Below, piece after piece: positions 46,601 to 54,662 of a stretch of 64,000 bases of DNA. The notes beneath the pieces were generated by a model that had not been told where the DNA came from, did no database searches, and saw only the letters and a list, made by a program, of their open reading frames with translations. How positions within the stretch are numbered: the first letter of the stretch is position 1; each line of letters opens with the position of its first letter. The translations under genes and the position numbers were made by a program. This stretch comes from Hoeflea_A sp965228785. GTDB taxonomy: Bacteria > Pseudomonadota > Alphaproteobacteria > Rhizobiales > Rhizobiaceae. The DNA is taken from NCBI GenBank assembly GCA_965228785.1, contig CBDDIF010000002.1:3658001-3722000 (forward strand). The letters are read 5' to 3'.

Positions 46601-48905
46601 CGGGGACGACGATGGAAATGGCATCTCCGGCAGGATCGCAACGATCAATGCGGACGGGAGCTTCACTCTAGGCGACGAGTTTCTCATCAACGAGCATCTC
46701 TCGCGAACCCAGAGCGAACCACAGGTTACGCAGCTTGCCGACGGTCGCGTGCTGTTTCTCTTCCGCACCGACGATCCGACCGACGGAGACGACAGCGGGC
46801 TCGGCCTGGCGGCGCGGATCGGCTCGGTACAGCCGGACGGATCCGTCGATTTCGGTGACGAGTTTCGCGTCAACCAGCACAATGTCGACGACCAGGACAA
46901 CGGCCAGGTGCTGCAGCTTGCCGATGGCCGCGTCCTGTTCCTGTTCAGTACCGAGGACCCCGCCGATGGCGACGAGGATCTCACCAGCATTGCGGCGCGT
47001 ATCGGAACAGTGCGCAAGGACGGGTCTGTCGACTTCGGCGACGAATTCCGGATCAACCTGAATACCGAAAACTGGCAATCCGGACCGCAGGCAATTCAGC
47101 TCGGGGATGGCCGTCTGCTGTTCTCATTCGGCACACTGGCCAATGCCGACGGCGACGACAGTGCGGTTGCCTATCGGGTGGTCGATCTCGACGGCCAGGG
47201 GACGGAGCGCTCAGAGACGCTGGTTGCCACTCATGGCGGCGGCAAGCTGGCCGGTCTCGGCGGCGACGACACGCTGATCGGCAGTTCCGGTGACGACTGC
47301 TTCCTGTGGAATGTCGGCGATGGCCGCGACACCGTCGATGGCGGCGCCGAGACCCATGCGGACATCATGGAGATCCATGGCGATGGCACTGCGGAAACCT
47401 TCGACATCTACTCCAATGCCGAAGCCGTCGCCCAGATCGGTTATGCCGGCGATGCCGAGATCGTGGTCGCCCGCAACGGAACCATCATTGCCGAACTGAC
47501 CGAGATCGAGGACATCGTCATCGACGGTCAGGGCGGCGGCGACACATTCAATACCCATGGCTCGTTCGACGGAACCAATCTGGCAACCTCCACCATCACC
47601 CATTTCGGCTCGGCCGCTGACGATACGGTCGACCTGTCGGGACTCTCCTCCGAGCATCGCGTGGTGTTCCACGCCGGCGGCGGCGACGATGCCATTACCG
47701 GTGACCGAGACCAGGACCTGATCGACATCACCGGCCTGACGATTGTGAGCGTCGAACCGATCGCAGGAGACCGGTTCCGCGTAACCTTCGATAACGGCTC
47801 GACGCTCACCTATGACGGCAACGCCGGATTTGCCGAGAACACCGGAACCGACGACGAGACGCTGGTCACAATCGCACCGACCGCGCAGGACGATACAGCT
47901 GCGACGGATGAGGACACCGCCATTCAGGTGACCGCCGGACTGGGGCTGCTGGCCAATGATTCCGATTTTGATGGCGGCACGCTGTCCATCGTCGCCGTCA
48001 ACGGCAATGCCTTCGTCTTCGGTACGCCCATCACCCTCGCATCAGGCGCCCGGGTGACGGTCAATGCGGACGGATCCTACGCCTACGATCCCAATAGCGC
48101 CTTCGAGGCGCTGAACGAAGGCCAGGCCGATACCGACAGTTTCACCTACACGATCGATGACGGCCAGGGCGGCCAGGCAAGCGCCACCGTGACCATCGAC
48201 ATCGACGGCCGCGACGACGGCCCGATCCTGGGCACACCGGACGAGGACACCCTCGACGGCACCGGCGGCAGTGACGACATCCGGGCGCTGGCCAGCGACG
48301 ACACGATCAATGGCTCCGGCGGATCCGACCTGATCGATGGCGGACCTGGTCACGATGACGTCGTCTATGACGGCGAACGCGCCGACTATACCCAGACCCT
48401 CAATGGTAACGGCACGATCACCGTCGAAAAGCCGGGCGGCGTCACGGACACGCTCACCAACATGGAGCGCATCGACTTTACCGATGGCGACTATGTCTAC
48501 GACCTGACCAGCCCCAATACCGGCTTCGGCTACCGGATCTACCAGGCTTCTTTCGGCCGCACACCCGACGAGGGCGGCGTGCGTTTCTGGATCGGCAATC
48601 TCGACAATTTCGACCAGCAGGGCTGGAGCGACTACGAGAAGGAGCAGTTCCTGGCCAGCCAGTTCATCCAGTCGGACGAATTCCGGGACCTCTACGGCGC
48701 CAATCCGAGCAACTTCGAATACATCGACGCGATGTACCAGAACGTTCTGTTCCGGCTGCCGGATCAGGCGGGCTACGACTTCTGGGTGGGTGGCATGGAA
48801 AACGACGGCCTCACCCGCGAGGACATCCTGATCGCCTTCACCAAGAGCGACGAGAACGTCAACAACAACAGCCAGAACCTCGATGATGGCGTCTGGGTCG
48901 TGTGA
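43629..48905 (+). CDS. Giant RTX/DUF4214 secreted protein, copy 2 (lacks N-terminal region)
   Basis: 1758 residues. It starts inside the RTX-type region (GGPGTDTVEYAG, shared with copy 1) and then repeats the same order: seven modules (~77-500), RTX, cadherin-like domain, seven modules (~758-1190), RTX, VCBS, RTX, DUF4214. Module regions are clearly diverged from copy 1, while the last ~565 residues are identical. The start is TTG 43629 with GGGAGG 8 bp upstream; only 84 bp separate it from copy 1, so both are likely in one transcript. The missing Ala/Ser/Thr arrays suggest a different display or release behaviour. The C-terminal secretion signal should be shared. Confidence 0.85.
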   Translation: MTDQILAGGAGDNTHDGGPGTDTVEYAGNSADYTVARNPEGTLTVFDNNTGDGLDEGTDTLVSVERIRFLGDGVTIWYPAVRMGEETRVNEHIEGLQSAPRTIQLADGRVLLVFHTWNSTDGDDYHDSVAARIATANTDGSFTFTDEFRVNEHTTRVQNAPQIQQLADGRILFLFNTEDETNSGNNLRNVAARIGTANLDGSVTFTGEMRVNQTTGEHHVNPQMTELADGRVLFVYHLPTGSPNFSDIHARVGTVNGDGTITFSSEFVVSEDIADNTYGAVPVQLADGRVLFVYETDDTDNGDTSSESIVTRVGTINADGSATLGSEILINEHTENGQWDPRAIQLADGRVLFTFTTQDPTDGDPFGIAGRIGTVEGDGSISFGEEFRVNEHVANDQDSIAVTQLSDGRVLFVYRTEDATDGDASRDSVAARIGVVEVNGTIIFSEEFRINEHISAKQQLPQVIELADGRVLFTFTTDDDTDGDTSNGGIATRILNFGGGGSDEGETLVGLEPGVALMGYGGTDVLIGSNGDDLLDGGLGQDLLLGGPGSDTFVVGDIAEVDTLGDFNADDDFIDVSALFGGLTLTQGTIADFLRLDMVDGLCVLQFDADGPIGNGAGTPFQNAAFIKGLQIGDAVRIIDDSDTVPVVVDLSYDGPLSPTARDDEIIVVDNAPTQIDLFSNDDFGFDGVDPSTGVSYTNPAEGTLSFDPVTGLFTYTPANGFNGPDTFTYTIEDANGDDSTATVEIDVRDPADIPSPVIRLDDEDRVNEHIALDQWHPQVTQIHGGRVVFAFTTNTDALGDADRSSVGGRVGTVNPDGTITFGDEFRVNEHPQDEQFDPQIQTLADGRVLFTFQTSDPTDGDNLGVAHPDSIAGRIGTVNGDGTVTFGSEFRVNQQIEGTQFNPQVIELADGRVLFTFTTWLRVDDSDAETHPNRDFVVARVGTVNGDGSVTFADDHRVNQHNAGSQSLSEVTQLADGRVLFVFRTDDSTTGDDDGNGISGRIATINADGSFTLGDEFLINEHLSRTQSEPQVTQLADGRVLFLFRTDDPTDGDDSGLGLAARIGSVQPDGSVDFGDEFRVNQHNVDDQDNGQVLQLADGRVLFLFSTEDPADGDEDLTSIAARIGTVRKDGSVDFGDEFRINLNTENWQSGPQAIQLGDGRLLFSFGTLANADGDDSAVAYRVVDLDGQGTERSETLVATHGGGKLAGLGGDDTLIGSSGDDCFLWNVGDGRDTVDGGAETHADIMEIHGDGTAETFDIYSNAEAVAQIGYAGDAEIVVARNGTIIAELTEIEDIVIDGQGGGDTFNTHGSFDGTNLATSTITHFGSAADDTVDLSGLSSEHRVVFHAGGGDDAITGDRDQDLIDITGLTIVSVEPIAGDRFRVTFDNGSTLTYDGNAGFAENTGTDDETLVTIAPTAQDDTAATDEDTAIQVTAGLGLLANDSDFDGGTLSIVAVNGNAFVFGTPITLASGARVTVNADGSYAYDPNSAFEALNEGQADTDSFTYTIDDGQGGQASATVTIDIDGRDDGPILGTPDEDTLDGTGGSDDIRALASDDTINGSGGSDLIDGGPGHDDVVYDGERADYTQTLNGNGTITVEKPGGVTDTLTNMERIDFTDGDYVYDLTSPNTGFGYRIYQASFGRTPDEGGVRFWIGNLDNFDQQGWSDYEKEQFLASQFIQSDEFRDLYGANPSNFEYIDAMYQNVLFRLPDQAGYDFWVGGMENDGLTREDILIAFTKSDENVNNNSQNLDDGVWVV
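43857..45129 (+). repeat. Seven-module block A in RTX copy 2
   Basis: Seven units matching block A of copy 1 one to one, including the aberrant third unit (SPNFSDIHARVG against SPGFWDINARVG in copy 1) that lacks TDGD. Confidence 0.78.
45900..47199 (+). repeat. Seven-module block B in RTX copy 2
   Basis: Seven units starting VIRLDDEDRVNEH and ending YRVVDLDGQG, matching block B of copy 1 in order. The third unit of each carries a longer loop insertion. Confidence 0.78.
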
Positions 48906-48909
48906 GTGC
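47214..48909 (+). repeat. Near-identical 1.7-kb 3' segment, copy 2 (partner 41853-43548)
   Basis: Second member of the direct repeat that encodes the RTX, VCBS and DUF4214 end of both proteins. Identity stops at 48909, four bases after the stop codon. Confidence 0.9.
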
Positions 48910-49793
48910 GAATGTCTGGCACGCGCAAGATGTGATGCCGCGCTGCCGGCCGCAACGGCCGGGGCCAGGAACAATCACCGTCACCGTTACCGGCGCATGC
49001 TCCTGTGCTGTCTTGACCGACAGCGCGGTGCCGCCGAAGCGAAGTGCCATCGGCGGGGGACGGCCCTTGGGATATGCCGTCCTGCAACGCCAGCCGAGTT
49101 AGGTCCGGGAAGGCAGCTGACGGTGCGAGGCTCGATAGGGTCACCGCATCGCCTGCGTCAACGGTTGGGACATTGTCAGGCGCCCATGCCGGCCAGCCGC
49201 ATGGTTGCCTATACCGCGTTCGCAGACGATGCGATGATTATGAAGGCGGGACCGGTGACATAAGCCAGACACACCCCACCGCCTGATCTGATCCTAATTC
49301 ACCCCTTTCCCAAGGCGACCGAATCGGTTTTCGCCAAGCTCATGCGCCCATTCTTCGCGTTTTGATCGATCTGTTCATACTGTTAAAATCACCAGTTGTG
49401 ATCGGAAAGACTTCCAGCAAAGGAGATCCGAAGAAAGGGACCGCCGGCCGGGGCCGGCGGTCAAGTCGGAAGTTGTGCGCTGAAACGGAAGCAAAAACAG
49501 GTGGTTCGCACCCGAAGAGAAACACCTTGGACACTTCCATGGCGCTCCCATGTCTCGAGAATGACGAACCGGGTTGGGAACGATACTGCCAAAACTGACA
49601 GTCGCGCTGAAAATAATTGCCGGGCGGCGAATTTCGCAGACAATTGTCCAACAGAGCCGAAGTTCATCAACGAAACGGCACGACAACCGCACACCAAATC
49701 GTAACATGTTAGCTATGTTGTCAATTGCCTCATCATGACATGTCTGATACGAACGATCTTCCGCCAGCTCACGTGTCACAGGGAGGATACACG
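48906..49793. other. 888-bp gap after the RTX genes; hairpins, no convincing gene
   Basis: Short open frames here have no protein-like character. Seen: a GC hairpin CCGGCCG-caa-CGGCCGG (48946-48962) 40 bp after the RTX stop; a 24-bp palindrome with 11-bp arms (49439-49462); GACAATTGTC (49639-49648); and AACAT-N7-ATGTT near 49703. The last two lie ahead of the aldolase/GntR operon and could be GntR sites. None of the hairpins has a T-run. Confidence 0.5.
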
Positions 49794-50654
49794 GTGCAAT
49801 TTGGCATCTCGACCGCTTTGCTGACGCCATTCGGCGCGGATGGCTCGATCGATTTGGATCGGCTTGTTCAGCACGCTGTCGATGTTATCCGGCGCGGCGT
49901 TGTGGGCGTCACGCTGTTCGGGACGACAGGCGAAGGTGCATCGATTGGCATGGGGGAGCGAGCTGCCGTTCTTTCCCGCTTCTGTGATGCCGTTTCGCCG
50001 GACCAGGTCGTTCTCGGCGTCGCCGCCTCATCGGTCCAGGACGCAACAGATCAGATGCGGCAGGGCCTGGCCGTCGGCATTCGCACCTTCCTGACCCCAC
50101 CGCCCTTCTATTTTTCTCCGGTCGGTGATGAAGGCCTGTTTGACTGGCACGCCAGCCTGTTCGAGAACGCACCGACCGAAGCGCAGGTCATCCTCTACAA
50201 CATACCGCAGGTTACCGGGGTTGGTCTTTCTCCAGGCCTGACGGCACGGCTCAGTGCACATTTTCCCGACCGAATTCTGGCAATCAAGGACAGTTCCGGC
50301 AACTGGGAAACGGCTCAAGCTTTGTTGGCCGAAGGCCCTCCGGTCCTGATCGGCGACGAGCGCCTGATCCACAAGGCCGTGCCGCTGGGTTGTGCGGGCT
50401 CGATTACCGGAATCGCCAACCTTCACCCCGAACGCATGTGCGAGCTTTTTGCTGGTGGCGTGGAAGACAAAGCCCTCTCTCGCCTGGTGGACCGCATCGT
50501 CTCGGGGCCGGTGAACCCGTCCTTGAAGGTTCTGCTGGCGCAGGCCAGGCAGGATCCCGTCTGGGAAAATCTCCGGCCACCTCTGTCGCCGCTCGATCCG
50601 TCGGTGCGAAGAGACATGCTGGACACCGCAGCGCTGGAGCCGGCCGATGGCTAG
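49794..50654 (+). CDS. DapA/NanA-family (DHDPS/NAL) aldolase
   Basis: 286 residues from GTG 49794, which follows GGGAGG; upstream ATG 49725 gives an N-terminus unlike the family. TIM-barrel hallmarks: LFGTTGEGASIG, catalytic Tyr135 (LYNIPQVTG) and Schiff-base Lys165 (LAIKDSSGN). The family cleaves or forms a bond next to a keto acid such as pyruvate (dihydrodipicolinate synthase, sialic acid lyase, KDG aldolase and others). It is first in a catabolic-looking operon with GntR and a DctPQM transporter, so it most likely splits the imported compound and is not lysine-biosynthetic DapA. The GntR start overlaps its end by 8 bp. Confidence 0.88.
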   Translation: MQFGISTALLTPFGADGSIDLDRLVQHAVDVIRRGVVGVTLFGTTGEGASIGMGERAAVLSRFCDAVSPDQVVLGVAASSVQDATDQMRQGLAVGIRTFLTPPPFYFSPVGDEGLFDWHASLFENAPTEAQVILYNIPQVTGVGLSPGLTARLSAHFPDRILAIKDSSGNWETAQALLAEGPPVLIGDERLIHKAVPLGCAGSITGIANLHPERMCELFAGGVEDKALSRLVDRIVSGPVNPSLKVLLAQARQDPVWENLRPPLSPLDPSVRRDMLDTAALEPADG

Positions 50655-51300
50655 CCAGGCACACCGTTTGCGCGACCATGCCTACTCAAGCTTCACCGAG
50701 AAGCTGCTGTCGCGCGACATCCAGCCGGGACAGATCGTGTCGCAACGGGAACTGGTCGAACTGACGGGAATGCCACTGGGCGCCATTCGCGAGATGATCC
50801 CGAGGCTTGAAGCCGACGGGCTCATCCGTACCGTTCCCAAAAGGGGCCTGCAGATCCTGACCATCGATCTCGATCTGATCCGCAATGCCTTTCAACTCAG
50901 GTGCATGATCGAAGCGGAAGCATTCGCGACGTTCTGCAAGACAGCATCCGATGAGGATATCGCACGCATCGCGGCCGAACACCGAACGACCCGCGAGCAG
51001 GCCCGCCACGGTGTTTCATCGGATTTGCTCGGCCGCGCGCAACGCCTGGACTGGGCTTTCCACGATCATGTCGTCGACTCGATGGGAAACCGCATCGTCT
51101 CGGACATCCATCGGGTCAACGCGATCAAGATGCGCGTTATTCGCAACTCCGACACACGCATGCTGCCGGAGTTGGTGGAATCTGTCCTTGATGAGCACAT
51201 TGCAATCATCGAGGCTCTCGAAAGACGCAACCAGGCAGAAACGGTTGACGCAATTCACGCCCACATCAACAGTGCAAAAAGGAGGGCCCTGGGCGTCTGA
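50647..51300 (+). CDS. GntR-family regulator (FCD type)
   Basis: 217 residues. The winged HTH (IVSQRELVELTGMPLGAIRE, then RLEADGLIRTVPKRGLQI) is followed by an all-helical FCD domain with metal/ligand residues (DWAFHDHVVD, a late HAHIN). It is encoded inside the operon, coupled to the aldolase (8-bp overlap) and 62 bp ahead of the TRAP genes. It probably represses the operon until the transported acid is present. Candidate sites are palindromes in the gap before 49794. Confidence 0.9.
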   Translation: MASQAHRLRDHAYSSFTEKLLSRDIQPGQIVSQRELVELTGMPLGAIREMIPRLEADGLIRTVPKRGLQILTIDLDLIRNAFQLRCMIEAEAFATFCKTASDEDIARIAAEHRTTREQARHGVSSDLLGRAQRLDWAFHDHVVDSMGNRIVSDIHRVNAIKMRVIRNSDTRMLPELVESVLDEHIAIIEALERRNQAETVDAIHAHINSAKRRALGV

Positions 51301-51362
51301 GGAATTCGGGGCCACCCGGTCATCAGGCGGGCTCAACCGCCACCAAAAAGGAGGAAAAGCTC

Positions 51363-52358
51363 ATGGTAGGTAAGATAACACGTCGCGCACTCGCCGCCCT
51401 TGCGGTGGTGGCTTTGGCCACGCCGGCGCTGGCAATGGACAAGGTCAAGCTGCGGATGTCGACCCCGGCGTCCGAAACGGACCAGCGCTCGGTAGCACTC
51501 GCCGAAATTTTCGCACCGGCCGTTGCGGATTTCGCCGTTTACGAACCGCATTACAACGCGACGCTGATCAAGCAGAATTCCGAACTGGAGGCGATCGCCT
51601 CCGGCGACCTGGAAATGTCGATCGCTTCAGCTCAGGAGCTGGCACAGTATTTCCCGGAATTCTCGATCTTCGCCACCGGATACGTCCACCAGGACGCCGA
51701 CCACCAGGTCGCGGTCTTCAACGACCCGCTGATGGAACCCTTCAAGAAGAAGGTCGAGGATGAGTTGGGCGTCAAGCTCCTGTCGGTGATGTATCTTGGC
51801 CGTCGTCACGTCAATCTCAGGCAGAAGAAAGACGACCTGACCGTCATGAAACCGGCGGACCTGGCGGGCGTCAATCTTCGCATGCCGGGCACCGACGCTT
51901 GGCAATTCCTCGGCAAGGCACTGGGCGCAAACCCCACGCCGATGGCCTTTACCGAAGTGTATACGGCTCTGGCCTCGGGTTCGGTCGACGGACAGGACAA
52001 TCCGCTGCCGACCGTGGTGGATGCCAAGTTCTATGAAGTCACCAATCAGATCATACTGACCTCGCACCTGGTCGACCTCAACTACGTCGCCTTTTCCAAG
52101 GCCGTGTGGGATAGCCTGACGCCTGAGCAACAGGCCAAGGTGCAGGCCGCGGCCGATGCCGCAGCCGAAAGCGGCCGCCAAAATCAGCTGAAGAAGGAAG
52201 CCGATCTGGTTGCCTTCCTGCAGGAGAACGGTCTGGAGATCTACGAACCGGATTTGAAGGCGTTCCGCGACCATGTACAGTCGCAGTATGTCGGCTCCGA
52301 GTTCGCTGCCTCCTGGCCGGACGGTGTACTGGAGAAAATCAACGGGCTCGGCAACTGA
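51363..52358 (+). CDS. dctP: DctP-type TRAP transporter substrate-binding protein
   Basis: 331 residues with a signal peptide (RRALAALAVVALATPALA). The DctP fold is shown by NLRMPGTDAWQFLGKALGAN (the Arg that binds the ligand carboxylate) and PTPMAFTEVYTALASGSVDG. It captures an organic acid in the periplasm for the DctQ/DctM pair encoded next. ATG 51363 follows AAGGAGG. The ligand is likely the substrate, or precursor, of the aldolase in the same operon; sialic or sugar acids are plausible but not shown. Confidence 0.9.
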   Translation: MVGKITRRALAALAVVALATPALAMDKVKLRMSTPASETDQRSVALAEIFAPAVADFAVYEPHYNATLIKQNSELEAIASGDLEMSIASAQELAQYFPEFSIFATGYVHQDADHQVAVFNDPLMEPFKKKVEDELGVKLLSVMYLGRRHVNLRQKKDDLTVMKPADLAGVNLRMPGTDAWQFLGKALGANPTPMAFTEVYTALASGSVDGQDNPLPTVVDAKFYEVTNQIILTSHLVDLNYVAFSKAVWDSLTPEQQAKVQAAADAAAESGRQNQLKKEADLVAFLQENGLEIYEPDLKAFRDHVQSQYVGSEFAASWPDGVLEKINGLGN

Positions 52359-52369
52359 CCGACGCCATG

Positions 52370-52396
52370 CGGAAGGGGCGGTAACCGCCCCTTCCG
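52370..52396. promoter_or_regulatory. Perfect hairpin between dctP and dctQ
   Basis: A 27-bp palindrome, 13-bp arms (CGGAAGGGGCGGT) around a single base, begins 12 bp after the dctP stop. With no T-run, it probably stabilises the dctP message and lowers readthrough. It has the same position as the hairpin in the TAXI operon at 15695. Confidence 0.62.
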
Positions 52397-52447
52397 AATA
52401 TCGGCGGTCCGCGAGCAGCGAGCCGCGCGGGAGGGGAACATCTGGAT

Positions 52448-53008
52448 ATGAGGCAATTGTCCACTCTTCGAAGAGCGGCCGAAGCCTTTGCCGCCGCCCT
52501 TATGGCGGTGATGTTCCTGACCTTCATTCTGCAAATCGCCATTCGCTACTCGGCACGTCTCGAATGGATCGCCGACACGTTTCCCTTCCTCGAACCGTCG
52601 CTTTACGGCTGGACCCTCGAGCTCTGCCTGGTGTTGTGGCTCTGGCTGGTGTTCTGGGGCAACGCCTTCGTGGTGCGTGAACGCGATCACGTGGCCTTCG
52701 ATATCCTCTACCAGCGGGTCGGACCCGGCGCCCGAAAATGGTTCATCGTCGTCTTCGGACTGGCGATTGCCATCGGCCTGCTGCTGTCGATCGAACCGAC
52801 CTGGGCGAAGTTCCACATTCTGCGGCTGAAAAAGACCGCAACCCTTTCGGGACTGCTCGGCGACTGGATCCGCATGCGCCACATCTATGTGATCTACATC
52901 GTCTTTCTGGCTGCGGTTTCCCTGCGGTACTTCTGGCTCGTCTACCGAACGATGCGCTTCGGACCGCCGGAAACTTACGAGCATGAAGCCACACGGTTCG
53001 ACGAATGA
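52448..53008 (+). CDS. dctQ: TRAP transporter small permease subunit
   Basis: 186 residues with four membrane helices. The first (FAAALMAVMFLTFILQIAIRY) carries the conserved Arg-Tyr of DctQ, and ELCLVLWLWLVFWGNAFVVR with RDHVAFDI follows. It is encoded between the binding protein and DctM and overlaps dctM by four bases (ATGA). It forms the membrane complex with DctM. Confidence 0.9.
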   Translation: MRQLSTLRRAAEAFAAALMAVMFLTFILQIAIRYSARLEWIADTFPFLEPSLYGWTLELCLVLWLWLVFWGNAFVVRERDHVAFDILYQRVGPGARKWFIVVFGLAIAIGLLLSIEPTWAKFHILRLKKTATLSGLLGDWIRMRHIYVIYIVFLAAVSLRYFWLVYRTMRFGPPETYEHEATRFDE

Positions 53009-54300
53009 GCCTCGAATTTTTCCTCTGCCTGGCGACCCTGTTCGGCCTTGCCGCGATCGGCGCGCCGATCGCATACGCCATTCTCATCGGGTCGCTGGTC
53101 TATCTGGCGGTGGCCGGTCAGGATATCGGCCTGGCAGGCAAGGTGCTGATGGACGGGCTCTATTCGAGTTTCGTGCTGCTGGCAGTGCCGCTGTTTATCG
53201 CTGCTGCGAATATCATGAATGCCGGGACGATCAGCGACCGGCTGCTGCAATTCTGCGTCGCCCTTGTCGGCCGTTTCCGCGGCGGCATGGGGCATGTCAA
53301 CGTCGTTGCCTCGCTGATTTTCTCCGGCATGTCGGGATCAGCGGTCGCTGACGCAGCCGGAATCGGCAAAATCATCATCGAGATGATGACCAAGAGCGGC
53401 CATTATACGCGGGGCTATGCCGCCGCAATTACCGCCGCCTCGGCGACGATCGGCCCGATCATCCCGCCGTCGATCCCGATGGTGCTCTATGCCCTCGTTT
53501 CGAACGCCTCCATCGGGTACCTGTTTCTGGGCGGCATTATTCCTGGACTGCTGATGGGAGCGGTGCTGATGGGTCTCAATACCTTTCTGTCGCACCGCCG
53601 CAACTTCGCGCTTGAAAAGGCGGTTCCGCTGAAGGACCTGCCCGGCCTGACATTCAATGCCTTCCCGGCGCTGCTGATGCCTGCCATTCTGCTCTATGGC
53701 ATCTACGGCGGCGTAACGACGCCGACTGAAGCCGCCGCCGTCGCGGCATTCTATGCGCTCATCCTCGCGTCGGTGTTTTATCGGGCGCTGTCTGCCAGGG
53801 CGCTCTACGACATTCTGGTTCAAAGCGCCCGTTCATCGGCCGCGGTCGGCATCGTCATCGGCGGTGCTTTGATCCTCAACTATGTGGTGGCGTCGGAGAA
53901 CATCCCGAACCTTCTTGCGCAAAGCATGGTCGGGCTGGACATGCATCCGCTGGCCTTTCTGCTGGCCGTCAATGTGCTGTTGCTGCTGCTTGGCTGTGTG
54001 CTCGACGCGACGACGATCATCCTCGTCATCATCCCGCTCTTTCTGCCCACCTGCCGGGAACTGGGGATCGATCTGGTGCACTTCGGCGTGGTCGCGGTGG
54101 TCAATTGCATGATCGGCCTGATCACGCCGCCCTACGGCATCCTGCTCTTCGTCATCAACGCCGTCACCGGGATCCCTCTTGCTGAAATCATCCGCGAGAT
54201 CTGGCTTTTCCTGGCCGTGCTGTTGTTGGCGCTAGCTGTTCTGATCCTGTGGCCGGGGCTGGTTCTGTGGCTGCCGCGGATGTTCGGTTATTTGGGATAG
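53005..54300 (+). CDS. dctM: TRAP transporter large permease subunit
   Basis: 431 residues, about twelve helices. DctM signatures: LVYLAVAGQDIGLAG, FSGMSGSAVADAAGIG, ATIGPIIPPSIPMV and, near the end, NCMIGLITPPYGILLF. It is the ion-coupled transport subunit. The start overlaps dctQ; length is normal for the family. It is the last transport gene of the operon. Confidence 0.94.
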   Translation: MSLEFFLCLATLFGLAAIGAPIAYAILIGSLVYLAVAGQDIGLAGKVLMDGLYSSFVLLAVPLFIAAANIMNAGTISDRLLQFCVALVGRFRGGMGHVNVVASLIFSGMSGSAVADAAGIGKIIIEMMTKSGHYTRGYAAAITAASATIGPIIPPSIPMVLYALVSNASIGYLFLGGIIPGLLMGAVLMGLNTFLSHRRNFALEKAVPLKDLPGLTFNAFPALLMPAILLYGIYGGVTTPTEAAAVAAFYALILASVFYRALSARALYDILVQSARSSAAVGIVIGGALILNYVVASENIPNLLAQSMVGLDMHPLAFLLAVNVLLLLLGCVLDATTIILVIIPLFLPTCRELGIDLVHFGVVAVVNCMIGLITPPYGILLFVINAVTGIPLAEIIREIWLFLAVLLLALAVLILWPGLVLWLPRMFGYLG

Positions 54301-54424
54301 CGGACCAGTTCGTTAAGCTGCTGTAAACCAAACACGGCCCACGCGCGCCGGCGTGCGCCCGCCTTGGTTGACAATCATCTCCCGTCAAACTTGAATCATT
54401 TGGCTTGCAAAACCGGAGAGCGAC

Positions 54425-54631
54425 ATGAGCAATACCGTCTACAAGCATATCAACATTGTCGGCGCCTCATCTGAAGGTGTCGAAGATGCTATCCGCGGTG
54501 CCGTCTCAAAGGCATCGGAAACCATCAACAATATCGGCTGGTTCGAGGTGTCAGAGATCCGCGGGCATGTCGCCGAGGGCAAGGTGACCAACTTCCAGGT
54601 GGGCATCAAGGTCGGCTTCCGGCTGGAATAG
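54425..54631 (+). CDS. Dodecin, flavin-storage protein
   Basis: 68 residues covering the whole family length: YKHINIVGASSEGVEDAI, then NIGWFEVSEIRG (flavin-stacking Trp) and the closing strand FQVGIKVGFRLE. Dodecins assemble into a 12-mer that binds riboflavin or FMN and buffers free flavin. It has GGAG upstream and is 124 bp after dctM, so it may have its own promoter. Confidence 0.93.
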   Translation: MSNTVYKHINIVGASSEGVEDAIRGAVSKASETINNIGWFEVSEIRGHVAEGKVTNFQVGIKVGFRLE

Positions 54632-54662
54632 CGGCATCGCGATTCTTGGCCTCGGCCAGCGA

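Noticed and set aside
49340..49724. Small genes in the gap after the RTX pair
   Set aside because: Short frames on both strands with Arg/Pro-rich, non-protein-like composition and no ribosome site.
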